A stretch of 64,000 nucleotides of DNA from Paenibacillus xylanexedens. Lineage in GTDB: Bacteria > Bacillota > Bacilli > Paenibacillales > Paenibacillaceae. The DNA is taken from the NCBI RefSeq assembly GCF_017874615.1, contig NZ_JAGIKV010000028.1, forward strand, positions 1 to 64,000, read 5' to 3'. The notes beneath the pieces were generated by a model, which saw nothing but the letters and a program-made list of their open reading frames with translations, was not told the DNA's origin and did no database searches. Position numbers and translations under genes: made by a program. Below, piece by piece: positions 24,903 through 34,487 of this stretch. How positions within the stretch are numbered: the first letter of the stretch is position 1; each line of letters starts with the position of its first letter.

Positions 24903-25688
24903 TTATGAACCTGCTCCGCGATACCGCTTCACGCCAAAATTCCACAGAAGCAATCCCATAGAACCAAACACTAATCCCATCACAGGTGTAAGCAGCGCCA
25001 TGCGATGCATCTCAGACCTCTCCAGGAACAATGCTGCCGGATAGATGCCCACGAAGGCAAACGGAATGACCCAGGTTAACAGCACCTGAATGGCACGATT
25101 ATAGATCGTTACCGGGTAGCGTCCATACCCTTGAATGTTATACATCAACGGCAGAATACCTGTTGGCGCGTCCGAATAAAAAGACAACGAAGTCAATGTG
25201 GTATAGATGCCGGCATAAATCATGACTGAGCTGAGAGCCAAAATAATCAATGCAGGGATATGCCACCATTCCAGCATCAGACCCATCTCTGCTCCGCTGA
25301 AGATCATGATGATCAAGCCGATAAACGAGCCTACGAGTGCAGGCGGGTCCACATTTTCAAGCAAGATCTGGAACAGGTTATGTGCAGGACGTGTCAGGAT
25401 CCGATCCATCTCACCTTTGACGATGTACCGTTCACTGAATCCCCACAGATTGATAAAACAACTGAAGATGCCATAGGGCACCATAAAATATCCATAAACA
25501 AAGAGTACTTCACTCTCACTCCAGCCGCCCAGGTTATCCGTATGGCGAAAGACCACAAAGATAAAGATCAGGTTGGTTGCCTGGAACAGCAGATCCGATA
25601 GGATCTCCACCCAGAAATCAGCACGGTACGTGAGTCGTGTTTTCATGTAATTCTTCAAATATTCCCAGATCAGACCCATATAGTACAT
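24903..25688 (-). CDS. ABC-2 type transporter permease, subunit 2
   Basis: 261 residues with six predicted membrane helices. It belongs to the ABC-2 permease group often annotated as DUF990-like: a short N-terminal WEYLKNYMKTRLTYRADFWVE, then GEMDRILTRPAHNLFQIL and ends in a basic tail. It follows the other permease by 5 bp and with it should form a heterodimeric exporter driven by the ATPase at 26490-27536. Substrate unknown; related systems export drugs or lipids. Confidence 0.85.
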   Translation of the reverse strand: MYYMGLIWEYLKNYMKTRLTYRADFWVEILSDLLFQATNLIFIFVVFRHTDNLGGWSESEVLFVYGYFMVPYGIFSCFINLWGFSERYIVKGEMDRILTRPAHNLFQILLENVDPPALVGSFIGLIIMIFSGAEMGLMLEWWHIPALIILALSSVMIYAGIYTTLTSLSFYSDAPTGILPLMYNIQGYGRYPVTIYNRAIQVLLTWVIPFAFVGIYPAALFLERSEMHRMALLTPVMGLVFGSMGLLLWNFGVKRYRGAGS

Positions 25689-25693
25689 ATCTG

Positions 25694-26488
25694 TTATCCC
25701 CCTTGCACGAACAGACGCTTACGCGCCTTACGCCAGATCAATACCATCGGAAGCAACAGTACGGCAAACCAGAACACCTGAATACCGAGTACGCTCCAGA
25801 TGGCGGTACCTTCCACTCTTCCAGTGAACACGGAACCGGGCAGATACGTAATGGCCTGAAAAGGCAATACTTTCATCACCGCGGACATCCAGCCTGGATA
25901 CAGACTGATCGGGATGATTAGACCGGAGAACAAATCAACCACGACGCGTTTCATACGCATCATGCCTTCATTGTTTTCCACAAAGAATGCCGCCAGTCCC
26001 GTTATCACATTAATCTGGGAATTAATGAGGAAACTGAAGAACAGCATGACGAGAAAGCCAATCCACGCCGATGGCGCCGTAGGCAGTTCAACCGGAAACA
26101 GCAGAATGGCGATGAGCATGCCCGGAATCATAAGGAGCAGGAAGCGAAAAATACCTTCGCCAAGACCCTGCATCATTTTGACCATAACGTAATTGATCGG
26201 CCTGATGAATTGAATCGCAATGGAGCCATCCCGTATGTCTGCGGCAATCTCCCGGTCCAGGTTGTTGAAGTAAAAGGCACGTGCCATCCAGGATACAGCG
26301 ATATACGTGGTCATCTGTGCTGCCGTGAAGCCGCCAAGCTCCCCACTGCTACCGTAAATAGCTTGCCAGGTAAAGTAATACACGCCGATATTCAGCGTAT
26401 ATATCAAAATGCCGGAGTAATAATTCACCCGGTATGCCAGCATCGTTAGAAAACGGATGCGCATAAAATCAATAAATGCACTATTCAT
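25694..26488 (-). CDS. ABC-2 type transporter permease, subunit 1
   Basis: 264 residues from the ATG at 26486-26488 (MNSAFIDFMRIRFL), which starts right at the ATPase stop codon. A longer frame upstream only overlaps the ATPase. Six hydrophobic segments; the FNNLDREIAADIRDGSIAIQFIRPI loop is similar to the partner's GEMDRILTRP loop, so the two permeases are paralogues. Middle gene of the ATPase-permease-permease operon. Confidence 0.85.
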   Translation of the reverse strand: MNSAFIDFMRIRFLTMLAYRVNYYSGILIYTLNIGVYYFTWQAIYGSSGELGGFTAAQMTTYIAVSWMARAFYFNNLDREIAADIRDGSIAIQFIRPINYVMVKMMQGLGEGIFRFLLLMIPGMLIAILLFPVELPTAPSAWIGFLVMLFFSFLINSQINVITGLAAFFVENNEGMMRMKRVVVDLFSGLIIPISLYPGWMSAVMKVLPFQAITYLPGSVFTGRVEGTAIWSVLGIQVFWFAVLLLPMVLIWRKARKRLFVQGG

Positions 26489-26489
26489 C

Positions 26490-27536
26490 TCAGGATACAC
26501 CCACCGCTTCTTTCCCTGCTCCCACAATCTCGGGACGCTCGGCGGAACCGGATTGGTAAATACTGCGCACAATCTCATCCGTGTTGATCTCGATAATCTG
26601 AATATCGGTAATATCTGCCTGTCCAACGACACGTCCGAGTACATCCGAAACATTCAGTTCCAGCGGAATCCATACGGATGCGGACAATTCATTCTCAACC
26701 GTCCAACGTACAGGCAACGCAGCAGTCCATTCCTGCATCTGACTGATGTTGTGAGCTGAACCGAACTTGAAGCGGATCTCCCGCTCCTTACCCCACTGGG
26801 ACTTGAGATGATCCAGACCTCCATCATAGATGATGTTGCCTGCATCGAGCATGATCACCCGGGAACACAGGGCCTCAATGTCCTGCAAATCGTGGGTTGT
26901 GAGCAGAATGGTCGTTCCATGCTCCTTGTTCATGTCTTTCAAGAAATCCCGAATTTCCGACTTCACCACAATATCCAAACCAATGGTTGGCTCGTCCAGG
27001 AAAACAATACTCGGATTATGCAACAAGGCTGCCACTAACTCGCAGCGCATACGCTGACCGAGACTGAGCTTCCGTACCGGACGGCTTAACAGGTCCTGAA
27101 GCTGCAATCGCTCAACCAGTTCATCCAGCCGTTTACGGAAATCGACCTCTCCGACACGATATACTTTGCGCAATAAATGGAAGGATTCGATAACGCCAAT
27201 ATCCCACCACAATTGACTGCGCTGACCAAAAACAACACCGATATTCTGTACAAACTTCTCACGTTCCTGATACGGAACATATCCACCAACCGATATTTGC
27301 CCAGAGGTAGGCACCAAAATGCCGGTCAACATCTTGATCGTTGTTGATTTACCGGCACCGTTCTCCCCAATATATCCGCATATTTCGCCCTGCGGAATCT
27401 GAAATGAAATATCATTTACAGCCAATACCTCTTGGTATTGACGTGCAAACAGGTCCTGGAACGCGCCCTTCAGCCCACCTCGGCTTTTCTGGACGCTAAA
27501 CGACTTGCGCAAATCTTTGACATCAATCGCCAGCAT
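26490..27536 (-). CDS. ABC transporter ATP-binding protein
   Basis: 348 residues. Walker A GENGAGKST, Q-loop GVVFGQRSQLWWD, signature LSLGQRMRCELV, Walker B IVFLDEPTIGLD and switch His in LLTTHDLQDIEAL. A C-terminal extension of about 90 residues follows the nucleotide-binding domain, as in ABC-2 exporters. It drives the two permeases downstream. Stop and start codons are almost contiguous with the next gene. Start ATG is preceded by GTGAGG. Confidence 0.93.
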   Translation of the reverse strand: MLAIDVKDLRKSFSVQKSRGGLKGAFQDLFARQYQEVLAVNDISFQIPQGEICGYIGENGAGKSTTIKMLTGILVPTSGQISVGGYVPYQEREKFVQNIGVVFGQRSQLWWDIGVIESFHLLRKVYRVGEVDFRKRLDELVERLQLQDLLSRPVRKLSLGQRMRCELVAALLHNPSIVFLDEPTIGLDIVVKSEIRDFLKDMNKEHGTTILLTTHDLQDIEALCSRVIMLDAGNIIYDGGLDHLKSQWGKEREIRFKFGSAHNISQMQEWTAALPVRWTVENELSASVWIPLELNVSDVLGRVVGQADITDIQIIEINTDEIVRSIYQSGSAERPEIVGAGKEAVGVS

Positions 27537-27748
27537 GATTATACCTCACTTGGATTTTGTTGAAATTGCTTGTAGCCCAAAAAGAAATTATAATGGTATC
27601 AGTCAAAATTCAGCAAGCTTTAAAATAGTCTGGAGCCGCGTCCTGCCCTTATGTTGGGAAAAGATGTGTACGGAAAGCTCCGACTAGATCTTACTTGAAT
27701 ACTCGAACTCGTTTTTTTATTTCATCTCAAATACAAAGGAGAGCTAGC

Positions 27749-28792
27749 ATGACCAGAAAGACGAAGAGAACCATATGGATTTCTCTTGCCGCCTTCGTGT
27801 TGATTATTGGAGGAGCAGCGGCATATTACTTCGGTTCTATTCTCAATCAGTTGGATGGTTTGGCAAAGGACGGCGACGATTCACCATTCGCAGGCATCGA
27901 AAATGTGGAGAAAGTAAATACGCCTGACCCACCCAAATGGGAAGGCACAGAAACGGTAAATATTCTCGTTATGGGTGTCGATGCACGTGGATTGAAAAAA
28001 GGTGAAGTTCCTCGCTCCGACAGCATGATGGTTGTATCGCTCGACCCACTGACCAAAAAAATCAATCTGTTCTCCATTCTGCGCGACACTTACGTCAATA
28101 TTGACGGATATGGCAAGGAGCGGATCAACACCGCTATCACCCATGGCCCTAATGCAGCGATGCAAGCTGCCGGCGACCTGCTCGGCATTCCTGTACAGTA
28201 TTATGTGTATACGGATTTCCAAGGATTCATCAAATTGGTGGATGCCGTTGGCGGTGTTGATTTTGATGTGGAGAAAGACATGCACTATACAAGTAAAGCA
28301 GACAATAACGAATACGATATTGATCTCAAAAAAGGGTATCAGCATCTGGATGGCGAGACAGCGCTCATGTACGTTCGTTTCCGCCATGATGCGATGTCGG
28401 ATTTCGCTCGGTCCGAACGTCAGCGTGAATTGCTGAAAGCTGTAACAGCGAAAATGCAGTCAACAACTACCATTGCCAAACTGCCTGCCATTCTGGAACA
28501 GGTTAATCCTTACGTAGATACAAATCTGACACTCTCCGACATGTGGAAGCTGGGTGGACTTGGATACCAGAGCAGCATGAACGGCAGTGAGCAGATCCCG
28601 CCAATGAACTTGCTGAAAGAAGAACGTACAGCAGGCGGTGCGCAAGTATTGACGGTTACCAATGAAGAGAAATTGAAGCAGCATATTCAGGATATTATTC
28701 ACCCGCCTGCTACTACGGATGATAGTACAACCAACACCGAAGATAAAACAGCCAGTGGTGACGATCAGAAGTCAGAGCAACCGGCTCAGTAA
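27749..28792 (+). CDS. LytR-CpsA-Psr (LCP) family glycopolymer ligase
   Basis: 347 residues from the ATG at 27749, 6 nt after AAAGGAGA; an upstream in-frame start lacks a site. One N-terminal membrane helix (about 10-30) is followed by the LCP domain: NILVMGVDARG, RSDSMMVVSLDP, ILRDTYVNIDGYGKERINTA, and ALMYVRFRHDAMSDFARSERQREL. These carry the Asp and Arg residues that bind the polyprenyl pyrophosphate. It should attach teichoic acid or other secondary wall polymers to peptidoglycan. The tail (about 320-347) is Thr/Asp/Glu rich and disordered. Confidence 0.93.
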   Translation: MTRKTKRTIWISLAAFVLIIGGAAAYYFGSILNQLDGLAKDGDDSPFAGIENVEKVNTPDPPKWEGTETVNILVMGVDARGLKKGEVPRSDSMMVVSLDPLTKKINLFSILRDTYVNIDGYGKERINTAITHGPNAAMQAAGDLLGIPVQYYVYTDFQGFIKLVDAVGGVDFDVEKDMHYTSKADNNEYDIDLKKGYQHLDGETALMYVRFRHDAMSDFARSERQRELLKAVTAKMQSTTTIAKLPAILEQVNPYVDTNLTLSDMWKLGGLGYQSSMNGSEQIPPMNLLKEERTAGGAQVLTVTNEEKLKQHIQDIIHPPATTDDSTTNTEDKTASGDDQKSEQPAQ

Positions 28793-28803
28793 TCTAAACA
28801 TGC

Positions 28804-28829
28804 AGAGGGCAGCCATTACGCTGCCCTCT
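28804..28829 (+). terminator. Terminator-like hairpin after the LCP gene
   Basis: AGAGGGCAGC and GCTGCCCTCT form a perfect 10-bp stem with a 6-nt loop just after the LCP stop. The T run behind it is poor (CGTTGTG), so termination may be partial and allow read-through into the aminotransferase gene. Confidence 0.6.
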
Positions 28830-28923
28830 CGTTGTGCCCGGCTATATCTTTATGAGAAAATCATCATATCTTTCTGTAGCTTGTTTCTTTATCATATTTT
28901 GCATTACGAAAGGAAGTTATCTT

Positions 28924-30243
28924 ATGAATACATCACGTTCCCGTTCCGAACTTCTATACGCAGAAGCACTTGAGCATATTGTAGGAGGTGTAAACAGCCC
29001 TTCACGCTCGTTCAAAGCCGTTGGTGGCGGTGCACCTGTATTTATGAAAAAAGCCCAAGGGGCCCACTTCTGGGATGTCGATGACAACCGTTATATTGAT
29101 TATCTGGCCGCTTACGGTCCGATTGTTACAGGACATGCCCACCCGCATATCACGCAGGCCATTACGGAAGCAGCGGCAAATGGCGTTCTGTACGGTACCC
29201 CGACTGAACTTGAGATCAAGCTCGCCAAAATGTTAAAGGAAGCTATTCCTTCCATGGATAAAGTTCGTTTTGTAAACTCCGGTACAGAGGCGGTCATGAC
29301 TACGATTCGGGTCGCTCGTGCCTACACCAAACGCAACAAGATCGTAAAATTCGCCGGATGTTACCATGGTCACTCCGATCTGGTGCTTGTCGCTGCCGGT
29401 TCAGGCCCGTCCACGCTCGGAATTCCTGACAGTGCGGGAGTTCCAGCCAGTATTGCACAAGAAGTCATTACTGTGCCCTACAATGATCTGGAAGCCCTGA
29501 AGGATGCTTTGGAGCGCTGGGGTGATGATGTCGCCGCGGTCATGGTTGAACCGATCGTTGGGAACTTCGGTATGGTTATGCCGGAGCCTGGCTTCCTGGA
29601 AGGTCTCTGTGCCATGACACGGACCAACGGCTCCCTGGTTATCTATGACGAGGTCATTACGGCTTTCCGTTTCCATTACGGTTCTACTCAGACGTATGCC
29701 GGACTAGATAACCATGCGGAGATTGAACCAGATCTGACGGCTCTTGGTAAAATTATTGGTGGCGGCCTGCCAATCGGTGCTTACGGTGGACGCAAACATG
29801 TTATGGAGCAGGTAGCTCCGCTTGGCCCTGCTTATCAGGCGGGAACGATGGCTGGTAACCCTGCATCCATCTCAGCTGGTATCGCATGTCTGGAGGTCCT
29901 GCAAGGCGCGGGTGTATACGAAGAGATGGAACGTCTTGCTATCGACCTGACCGCAGGTCTGCAAGCTTCTGCTGACCGTCATGGGATTGCTCTGACGATC
30001 AACCGGATTCGTGGTGCATTCTCCACCCATTTCTGTAATCATCCGGTTACGAACTACGATCATGCTCAAGACACGGACGGAGAGCTGTTCGCTTCCTTCT
30101 TCCGTCACATGCTGGACCGTGGCATTAACCTGGCTCCATCCAAATATGAGGCTTGGTTCCTGACCACGGCTCATACAGACGAGGATGTTCTGGCTACATT
30201 GGAAGCCGCAGAAGCTTCCTTCAAGGCGATGGCTCAGGAATAA
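28924..30243 (+). CDS. gsaB: Glutamate-1-semialdehyde 2,1-aminomutase
   Basis: 439 residues from the ATG at 28924, 7 nt after AAAGGAAG. A class III PLP enzyme of the GSA aminotransferase family that makes 5-aminolevulinate for haem. Motifs: HIVGGVNSPSRSFKAVGG, RFVNSGTEAVMTTIRVAR, CYHGHSDLVLV, YDEVITAFRF and the PLP lysine in ALGKIIGGGLPIGAYGG. It stands alone, not in a hem operon, and resembles the second Bacillus paralogue (gsaB) in context. The choice between hemL and gsaB is uncertain. Confidence 0.88.
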   Translation: MNTSRSRSELLYAEALEHIVGGVNSPSRSFKAVGGGAPVFMKKAQGAHFWDVDDNRYIDYLAAYGPIVTGHAHPHITQAITEAAANGVLYGTPTELEIKLAKMLKEAIPSMDKVRFVNSGTEAVMTTIRVARAYTKRNKIVKFAGCYHGHSDLVLVAAGSGPSTLGIPDSAGVPASIAQEVITVPYNDLEALKDALERWGDDVAAVMVEPIVGNFGMVMPEPGFLEGLCAMTRTNGSLVIYDEVITAFRFHYGSTQTYAGLDNHAEIEPDLTALGKIIGGGLPIGAYGGRKHVMEQVAPLGPAYQAGTMAGNPASISAGIACLEVLQGAGVYEEMERLAIDLTAGLQASADRHGIALTINRIRGAFSTHFCNHPVTNYDHAQDTDGELFASFFRHMLDRGINLAPSKYEAWFLTTAHTDEDVLATLEAAEASFKAMAQE

Positions 30244-30307
30244 ATTAGATTATTTCCATTCACAATGTAGCGTACAAGCTGCATCGTCGATAGATAGCAA
30301 CTCAAGG

Positions 30308-30349
30308 AAAAGGCGTCCAACAAGTGATCAACTTGTGTGGACGCCTTTT
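30308..30349. terminator. Bidirectional terminator
   Basis: AAAAGGCGTCCA-ACAAGT and ACTTGT-TGGACGCCTTTT form a long stem. It lies between the converging gsaB and MocR genes and can stop transcripts from both sides. Confidence 0.9.
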
Positions 30350-30454
30350 GTTATATACGGACAACACTCCGATCGGTGTTTCCTGTGAATAGCGTGTGCT
30401 TCCGATGCAGCTTTCTTTCAAAAAACTTTTAGTCGAACATCCCACTTCTTCAAG

Positions 30455-31849
30455 TTATCTCTGACTGATCTGAAGTTTCAAAATTTCCTCTCGGATCTTC
30501 TGCATCCCTTCCTCGATTCGTTGCTTCGGCACATTGGAGATGTTCAAGCGCAGCATCTGATCCTGATGCACCTGATATGTTCCCTCCGGATAATACCGTT
30601 CTGTCGTATCAACAATGACTCCGCGCTTTTGAAGCCGGGATAACAGAACACGAAGCGGCATATCACCCGCCAAAGGTAATACGGTATGCTCCCCTCCTGT
30701 TCGAGGAGCGTCCATAAATGGAGCAAAGTCTGGATATGCGTCCAGTTGCTCATGCACCGTGTGCATCCGGGCAGCATAGCGGTTACGAATCACTTTCCTG
30801 TGATGAGCAAACATTCCGCTATGGACATAGATCTCCAGAGCAGCTTGAGACAGAACAGAAGTGTCGATATCGAGCATTTTTTTGTAAGCCCCAAAAGATT
30901 GAATTAGTGGTGAGGGCAGAACAGCTACACCAATGCGCAGACCTGGAAACAAAATTTTGGAGTAACTCTTCAGATAAATGACCCGGCCTTCGGTATCATA
31001 GGACCATAGCGGGTCCTGTTTCGTATTGTCCTCCAGATCAGCCAGATAATCGTCCTCTACCAGATAGACATCGTACCTCTGAGCAAGCCGGATCAATCTC
31101 TTCTTCTCCGCAACAGTTAACGATGTGCCAATTGGATTGTGAAAGCGCGGCATGACATAGAAAAACTTGATATCTCCCTCAGCAAACTGACGTTCAAGCG
31201 ATTCCCAGTCAAGCCCACTCAAGGCTCGTCTCACACCGGCAATCGGCACATTCAATCCGCTCAGTAGGGAGGGCATATTGTGATAAGTCGGTAGTTCCAG
31301 CAGTACTTTTCTCTTTCCATTGGGGAAAGGCATCAATGCAAGTACAGCCAGTGCCTGTTGCACACCTGATGTGATAAAGAACTGCTCCGTTCTCGCAAAC
31401 ACCTGATAATCCGCAAACTGCTTCTGCAACAGTATGATAAGCGAAGGTAATCCCTGATCCGTACCATACATAAATAACTCTGCCTGTTTCTTCTCCATCG
31501 CCTGATCCACACAATGACGAAAGTCTGCATAAGGGAACACCCTTGGATCGGGTGCAGCTGAAGCAAAGTCCAACGCTCCCTGCCAGTCCATGTCCTGAGC
31601 ACCTGTCCCGTTCTGTACAGCATAATAGCCAGATTGAGGTATGGCGTACACCAAATGCCGTTGCTCCAACCACTCATATGCACGAATCGCTGTACTTACA
31701 CTGCATTGATATTGATCTGCTACAACTCGAACGGCTGGCAGTCGAATGCCCTTATCCGCCCACTGGCGACGATCCTGCTGCTGCATCTGTTCCTGAATCC
31801 ATTGCTTTAACGCTTCGGCAATCACTTCGTATTTTCTCAATGCACCCAT
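30455..31849 (-). CDS. MocR-type regulator (GntR helix-turn-helix plus aminotransferase domain)
   Basis: 464 residues. The first 75 form a GntR winged helix (RLPAVRVVADQYQCSVSTAIRAYEWLEQRHLVY region). The rest is a fold-type I aminotransferase-like domain that probably binds PLP: FITSGVQQALAVL, MPRFHNPIGTSLT and the lysine motif YLKSYSKILFPGLRIG. MocR regulators respond to PLP or an amine ligand. The divergent EamA-type exporter starts 160 bp away and is the obvious target. Confidence 0.92.
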   Translation of the reverse strand: MGALRKYEVIAEALKQWIQEQMQQQDRRQWADKGIRLPAVRVVADQYQCSVSTAIRAYEWLEQRHLVYAIPQSGYYAVQNGTGAQDMDWQGALDFASAAPDPRVFPYADFRHCVDQAMEKKQAELFMYGTDQGLPSLIILLQKQFADYQVFARTEQFFITSGVQQALAVLALMPFPNGKRKVLLELPTYHNMPSLLSGLNVPIAGVRRALSGLDWESLERQFAEGDIKFFYVMPRFHNPIGTSLTVAEKKRLIRLAQRYDVYLVEDDYLADLEDNTKQDPLWSYDTEGRVIYLKSYSKILFPGLRIGVAVLPSPLIQSFGAYKKMLDIDTSVLSQAALEIYVHSGMFAHHRKVIRNRYAARMHTVHEQLDAYPDFAPFMDAPRTGGEHTVLPLAGDMPLRVLLSRLQKRGVIVDTTERYYPEGTYQVHQDQMLRLNISNVPKQRIEEGMQKIREEILKLQISQR

Positions 31850-32008
31850 CCCTCTCCAACAACTGTACCGATACAGTTCAACCTTTTATCTATTGTAGCA
31901 CGATGCACCCGGCAGTATATTGAATAAGGCCAGGACGTGCCTCGAACCTGACATAATTCAGGATAATGAAAGATAAAGCGCTATGACTACTGTATTGGAG
32001 GAGCATTC

Positions 32009-32944
32009 ATGAACACAACACACACTCGGGGATATGCTTATATCGCAGCTATACTGTACGCAGCTATTATAGGTCTATCTTTTCTATTTGTTAAAATGAC
32101 CGTCACTGTTGCACATCCGATTGATGTGCTTGCCCACCGATTCGCGCTGTCGCTGATCGTTGTGAGCATTCCTGTCATTTTTGGCTGGATCAAAATCCGA
32201 CTGAGCCTTCGTGATCTGTGGCGCATCATTCCACTGGGGCTGTTATCTCCCGTCTTATTTTTTGCCTTTCAAGCCTTTGGACTTGTCTCTTCCAACTCAT
32301 CGGAAGCCGGTATTATTCAGGCTATGGCTCCTGTATTCACACTCGTTCTCGCTTCAGTTTTCCTGAAGGAACGCACATCCACGATGCAGAAGATGTTCCT
32401 ACTTCTGTCTGTCGCTGGAGTGGTCTTTATTTTCATAATGCAAGGAAGCGGCATGTCTATAGGTAACCTGAAGGGCATTGCATTATTGCTGCTATCCACA
32501 GTCTGTTTTGCAGGGTATGGTGTGCTTGCAAGACCATTAACCCAGAAGTACAAACCAATGGAATTAACCTGGGTTACACTGATGGTTGGCTGTATTGTAT
32601 TTAACGCCGCTTCCCTGATCCGACATGCGTCCAGCGGTTCCATGATGGACTACATCAAACCACTTGGAGATACATCCTATCTGGGTGCCCTTGCTTATCT
32701 GGCGATCCTCTCCACCATGATCTCCACCCTGCTCGCGAGCTATGCCCTGACTCATCTGGAGGCTTCGCAAATGAGTGTATTCAGCAATCTGTCCACGCTC
32801 ATCTCCATCGTAGGAGGTGCATGGGTATTGCATGAACCAGTGGGTAGCTATCACTATATTGGTGCATTGTTGATTATCGCCGGTGTGCTTGGTACCAATA
32901 TGAGCGGTCGCAAACATAGGCTGGTCAGCGGAATCAAAGCGTGA
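32009..32944 (+). CDS. EamA/DMT-superfamily transporter
   Basis: 311 residues with about ten membrane helices in two EamA repeats (about 10-140 and 155-295). Typical parts are GLSFLFVKMTVTVAHPIDVLAHRF, EAGIIQAMAPVFTLVLASVFLKE and SVFSNLSTLISIVGGAWVLHEP. It is probably an exporter of amino acids or other small metabolites. It is transcribed divergently from the MocR regulator. The trpS promoter overlaps its end. Confidence 0.9.
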   Translation: MNTTHTRGYAYIAAILYAAIIGLSFLFVKMTVTVAHPIDVLAHRFALSLIVVSIPVIFGWIKIRLSLRDLWRIIPLGLLSPVLFFAFQAFGLVSSNSSEAGIIQAMAPVFTLVLASVFLKERTSTMQKMFLLLSVAGVVFIFIMQGSGMSIGNLKGIALLLLSTVCFAGYGVLARPLTQKYKPMELTWVTLMVGCIVFNAASLIRHASSGSMMDYIKPLGDTSYLGALAYLAILSTMISTLLASYALTHLEASQMSVFSNLSTLISIVGGAWVLHEPVGSYHYIGALLIIAGVLGTNMSGRKHRLVSGIKA

Positions 32945-32950
32945 TATAAT
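32922..32950 (+). promoter_or_regulatory. Candidate promoter of the T-box/trpS transcript
   Basis: A perfect -10 TATAAT (32945-32950), 17-bp spacer and weak -35 TGGTCA (32922-32927). It overlaps the stop codon of the EamA gene and lies just upstream of the T-box leader. Confidence 0.55.
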
Positions 32951-32977
32951 TCTGGAAATTGTAAACATTTGTTATCC

Positions 32978-33328
32978 GCGATGATGAAGAGAAGTACGTA
33001 TGTCAGGATGCTACAGAGAGCCGGCGGCTGGTGGGAGTCGGTGCATCGGATATGTGGAAATGGGCTTCGGAGTTCCAAGTTGAACAAAGTCTGTATCCGT
33101 TCCTAGGAATACACACTTTCAGTAGGCGAGGCGGCATGTCCAGCCGTTATCCATGGACAGGATATCGATAGGCATGGAAGCTCATAAAAGAGCTCCTGGT
33201 AGATACCTCATCCGTATCCCTCAAGTGGGCCGCAATAGAGCGGCCAATGAAGGTGGCACCGCGAGGCACAAGCTTCGTCCTTTATTCTGTTCCCAACCGG
33301 GGAATGGGATAAAAGACGAAGCTTTTTT
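32978..33328 (+). ncRNA. T-box leader specific for tRNA-Trp
   Basis: The leader starts with GATGAAGAGAAGTA, contains the distal stem I loop elements (AGAGAGCC, GGTGGGAGTCGG) and the specifier loop context GGAAATGGGCTTCGGAGT. The in-register codon TGG at 33061-33063 specifies tryptophan. The T-box sequence AAGGTGGCACCGCG lies at 33250-33263, and a terminator (AAGCTTCGTC with GACGAAGCTT, then T run) at 33270-33328. Uncharged tRNA-Trp would stabilise the antiterminator and raise trpS expression. Confidence 0.93.
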
Positions 33329-33425
33329 GATTTTTTTGCAGGCTGAAAGGAGGTGATGGTCGTGGAAGACGGCTGGTGGCGACAGCTCAACGTTGAAAAA
33401 TTACAAAACCAAAGGAGAATAAACC

Positions 33426-34418
33426 ATGAACAAAAACAAGGATATTATTTTGACAGGAGATCGAACTACCGGACAACTTCATCTCGGCCATTACGTAGGC
33501 AGCCTGCGCAGTCGGGTGCAATTGCAGGAAGAGTACAAAACCTATATTTTACTGGCAGATGTTCAGGCACTCACCACCCACTATGATCAACCTGGCCTGA
33601 TTGCAGATAGTGTTCATCAAGTCACGCTTGATTACCTCGCCGTAGGCATTGATCCGAACAAAGCTACCCTGTTCATTCAATCCATGATTCCGGAAATTGC
33701 GGAATTGACTGTGATCTTCTCCATGTTTGTTACCGTCAATACACTCCGGCATAATCCGACCATCAAGAGCGAAGCACGTGATCGTGGATATACCGACCTG
33801 TACTACGGATTTCTCGGATATCCGGTCAGTCAGGCTGCTGATATTGCATTCTGTAAAGCCACCCTTGTTCCAGCAGGAGAAGATCAGATTCCTCACATTG
33901 AGACAGCACGAAAATTGGTTCGCCGGTTCAACGAGTTATATGCTCCCATTCTCCCCGAACCCCGCATTTTGACCGGAGAGCGGCTTGGAGGGCTGGATGG
34001 CGTTGGTAAGATGAGCAAAAGCATGGGCAATGCGATCTCATTAAATGCAAGTCCTGAGGATGTAAAAGCCAAATTGACCAAGGCCAAGACTGATCCCGCT
34101 CGCATCCATCGTTCTGATCCGGGACACCCGGATATCTGCCCTGTTTTTGCCTATCATCAGCTCTTCCGCAAGGAGAGCGCAGACGAAATACATGCCAGTT
34201 GCAGTCAGGGCCGGATTGGATGTAAGGATTGTAAACAGATCGCAGGTGGAGCCATCAATGATCTGCTTGCTCCTTTTCGCGAACGACGGAATTATTATGA
34301 ACAGCGTGATGATCAGGTGAAAGAGATTCTTATCGAGGGTACCCGTGAGGCCAGGAAAGCGGCCCGGGAAACGATGCTAGAGGTAAGAGAAGCCATGGGT
34401 ATTCGTTATTTCGACTGA
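33426..34418 (+). CDS. trpS: Tryptophanyl-tRNA synthetase
   Basis: 330 residues, the normal class I TrpRS length. Charges tRNA-Trp. The HIGH-type motif is LHLGHYVGS (residues 18-26) and the KMSKS motif is GKMSKSMGN near residue 195. The start follows AAAGGAGAATAAACC. It contains a cysteine-rich stretch, HASCSQGRIGCKDCKQ, near residue 258. Controlled by the T-box upstream. Only gene of its transcript unless it reads into the second ger operon 69 bp downstream. Confidence 0.97.
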   Translation: MNKNKDIILTGDRTTGQLHLGHYVGSLRSRVQLQEEYKTYILLADVQALTTHYDQPGLIADSVHQVTLDYLAVGIDPNKATLFIQSMIPEIAELTVIFSMFVTVNTLRHNPTIKSEARDRGYTDLYYGFLGYPVSQAADIAFCKATLVPAGEDQIPHIETARKLVRRFNELYAPILPEPRILTGERLGGLDGVGKMSKSMGNAISLNASPEDVKAKLTKAKTDPARIHRSDPGHPDICPVFAYHQLFRKESADEIHASCSQGRIGCKDCKQIAGGAINDLLAPFRERRNYYEQRDDQVKEILIEGTREARKAARETMLEVREAMGIRYFD

Positions 34419-34487
34419 CGGTATGAAGCGCTCCAATCACGTTAACACTGCTGAGGACAGTCTATTGGGAAAAGGAGACCCCTCAGC

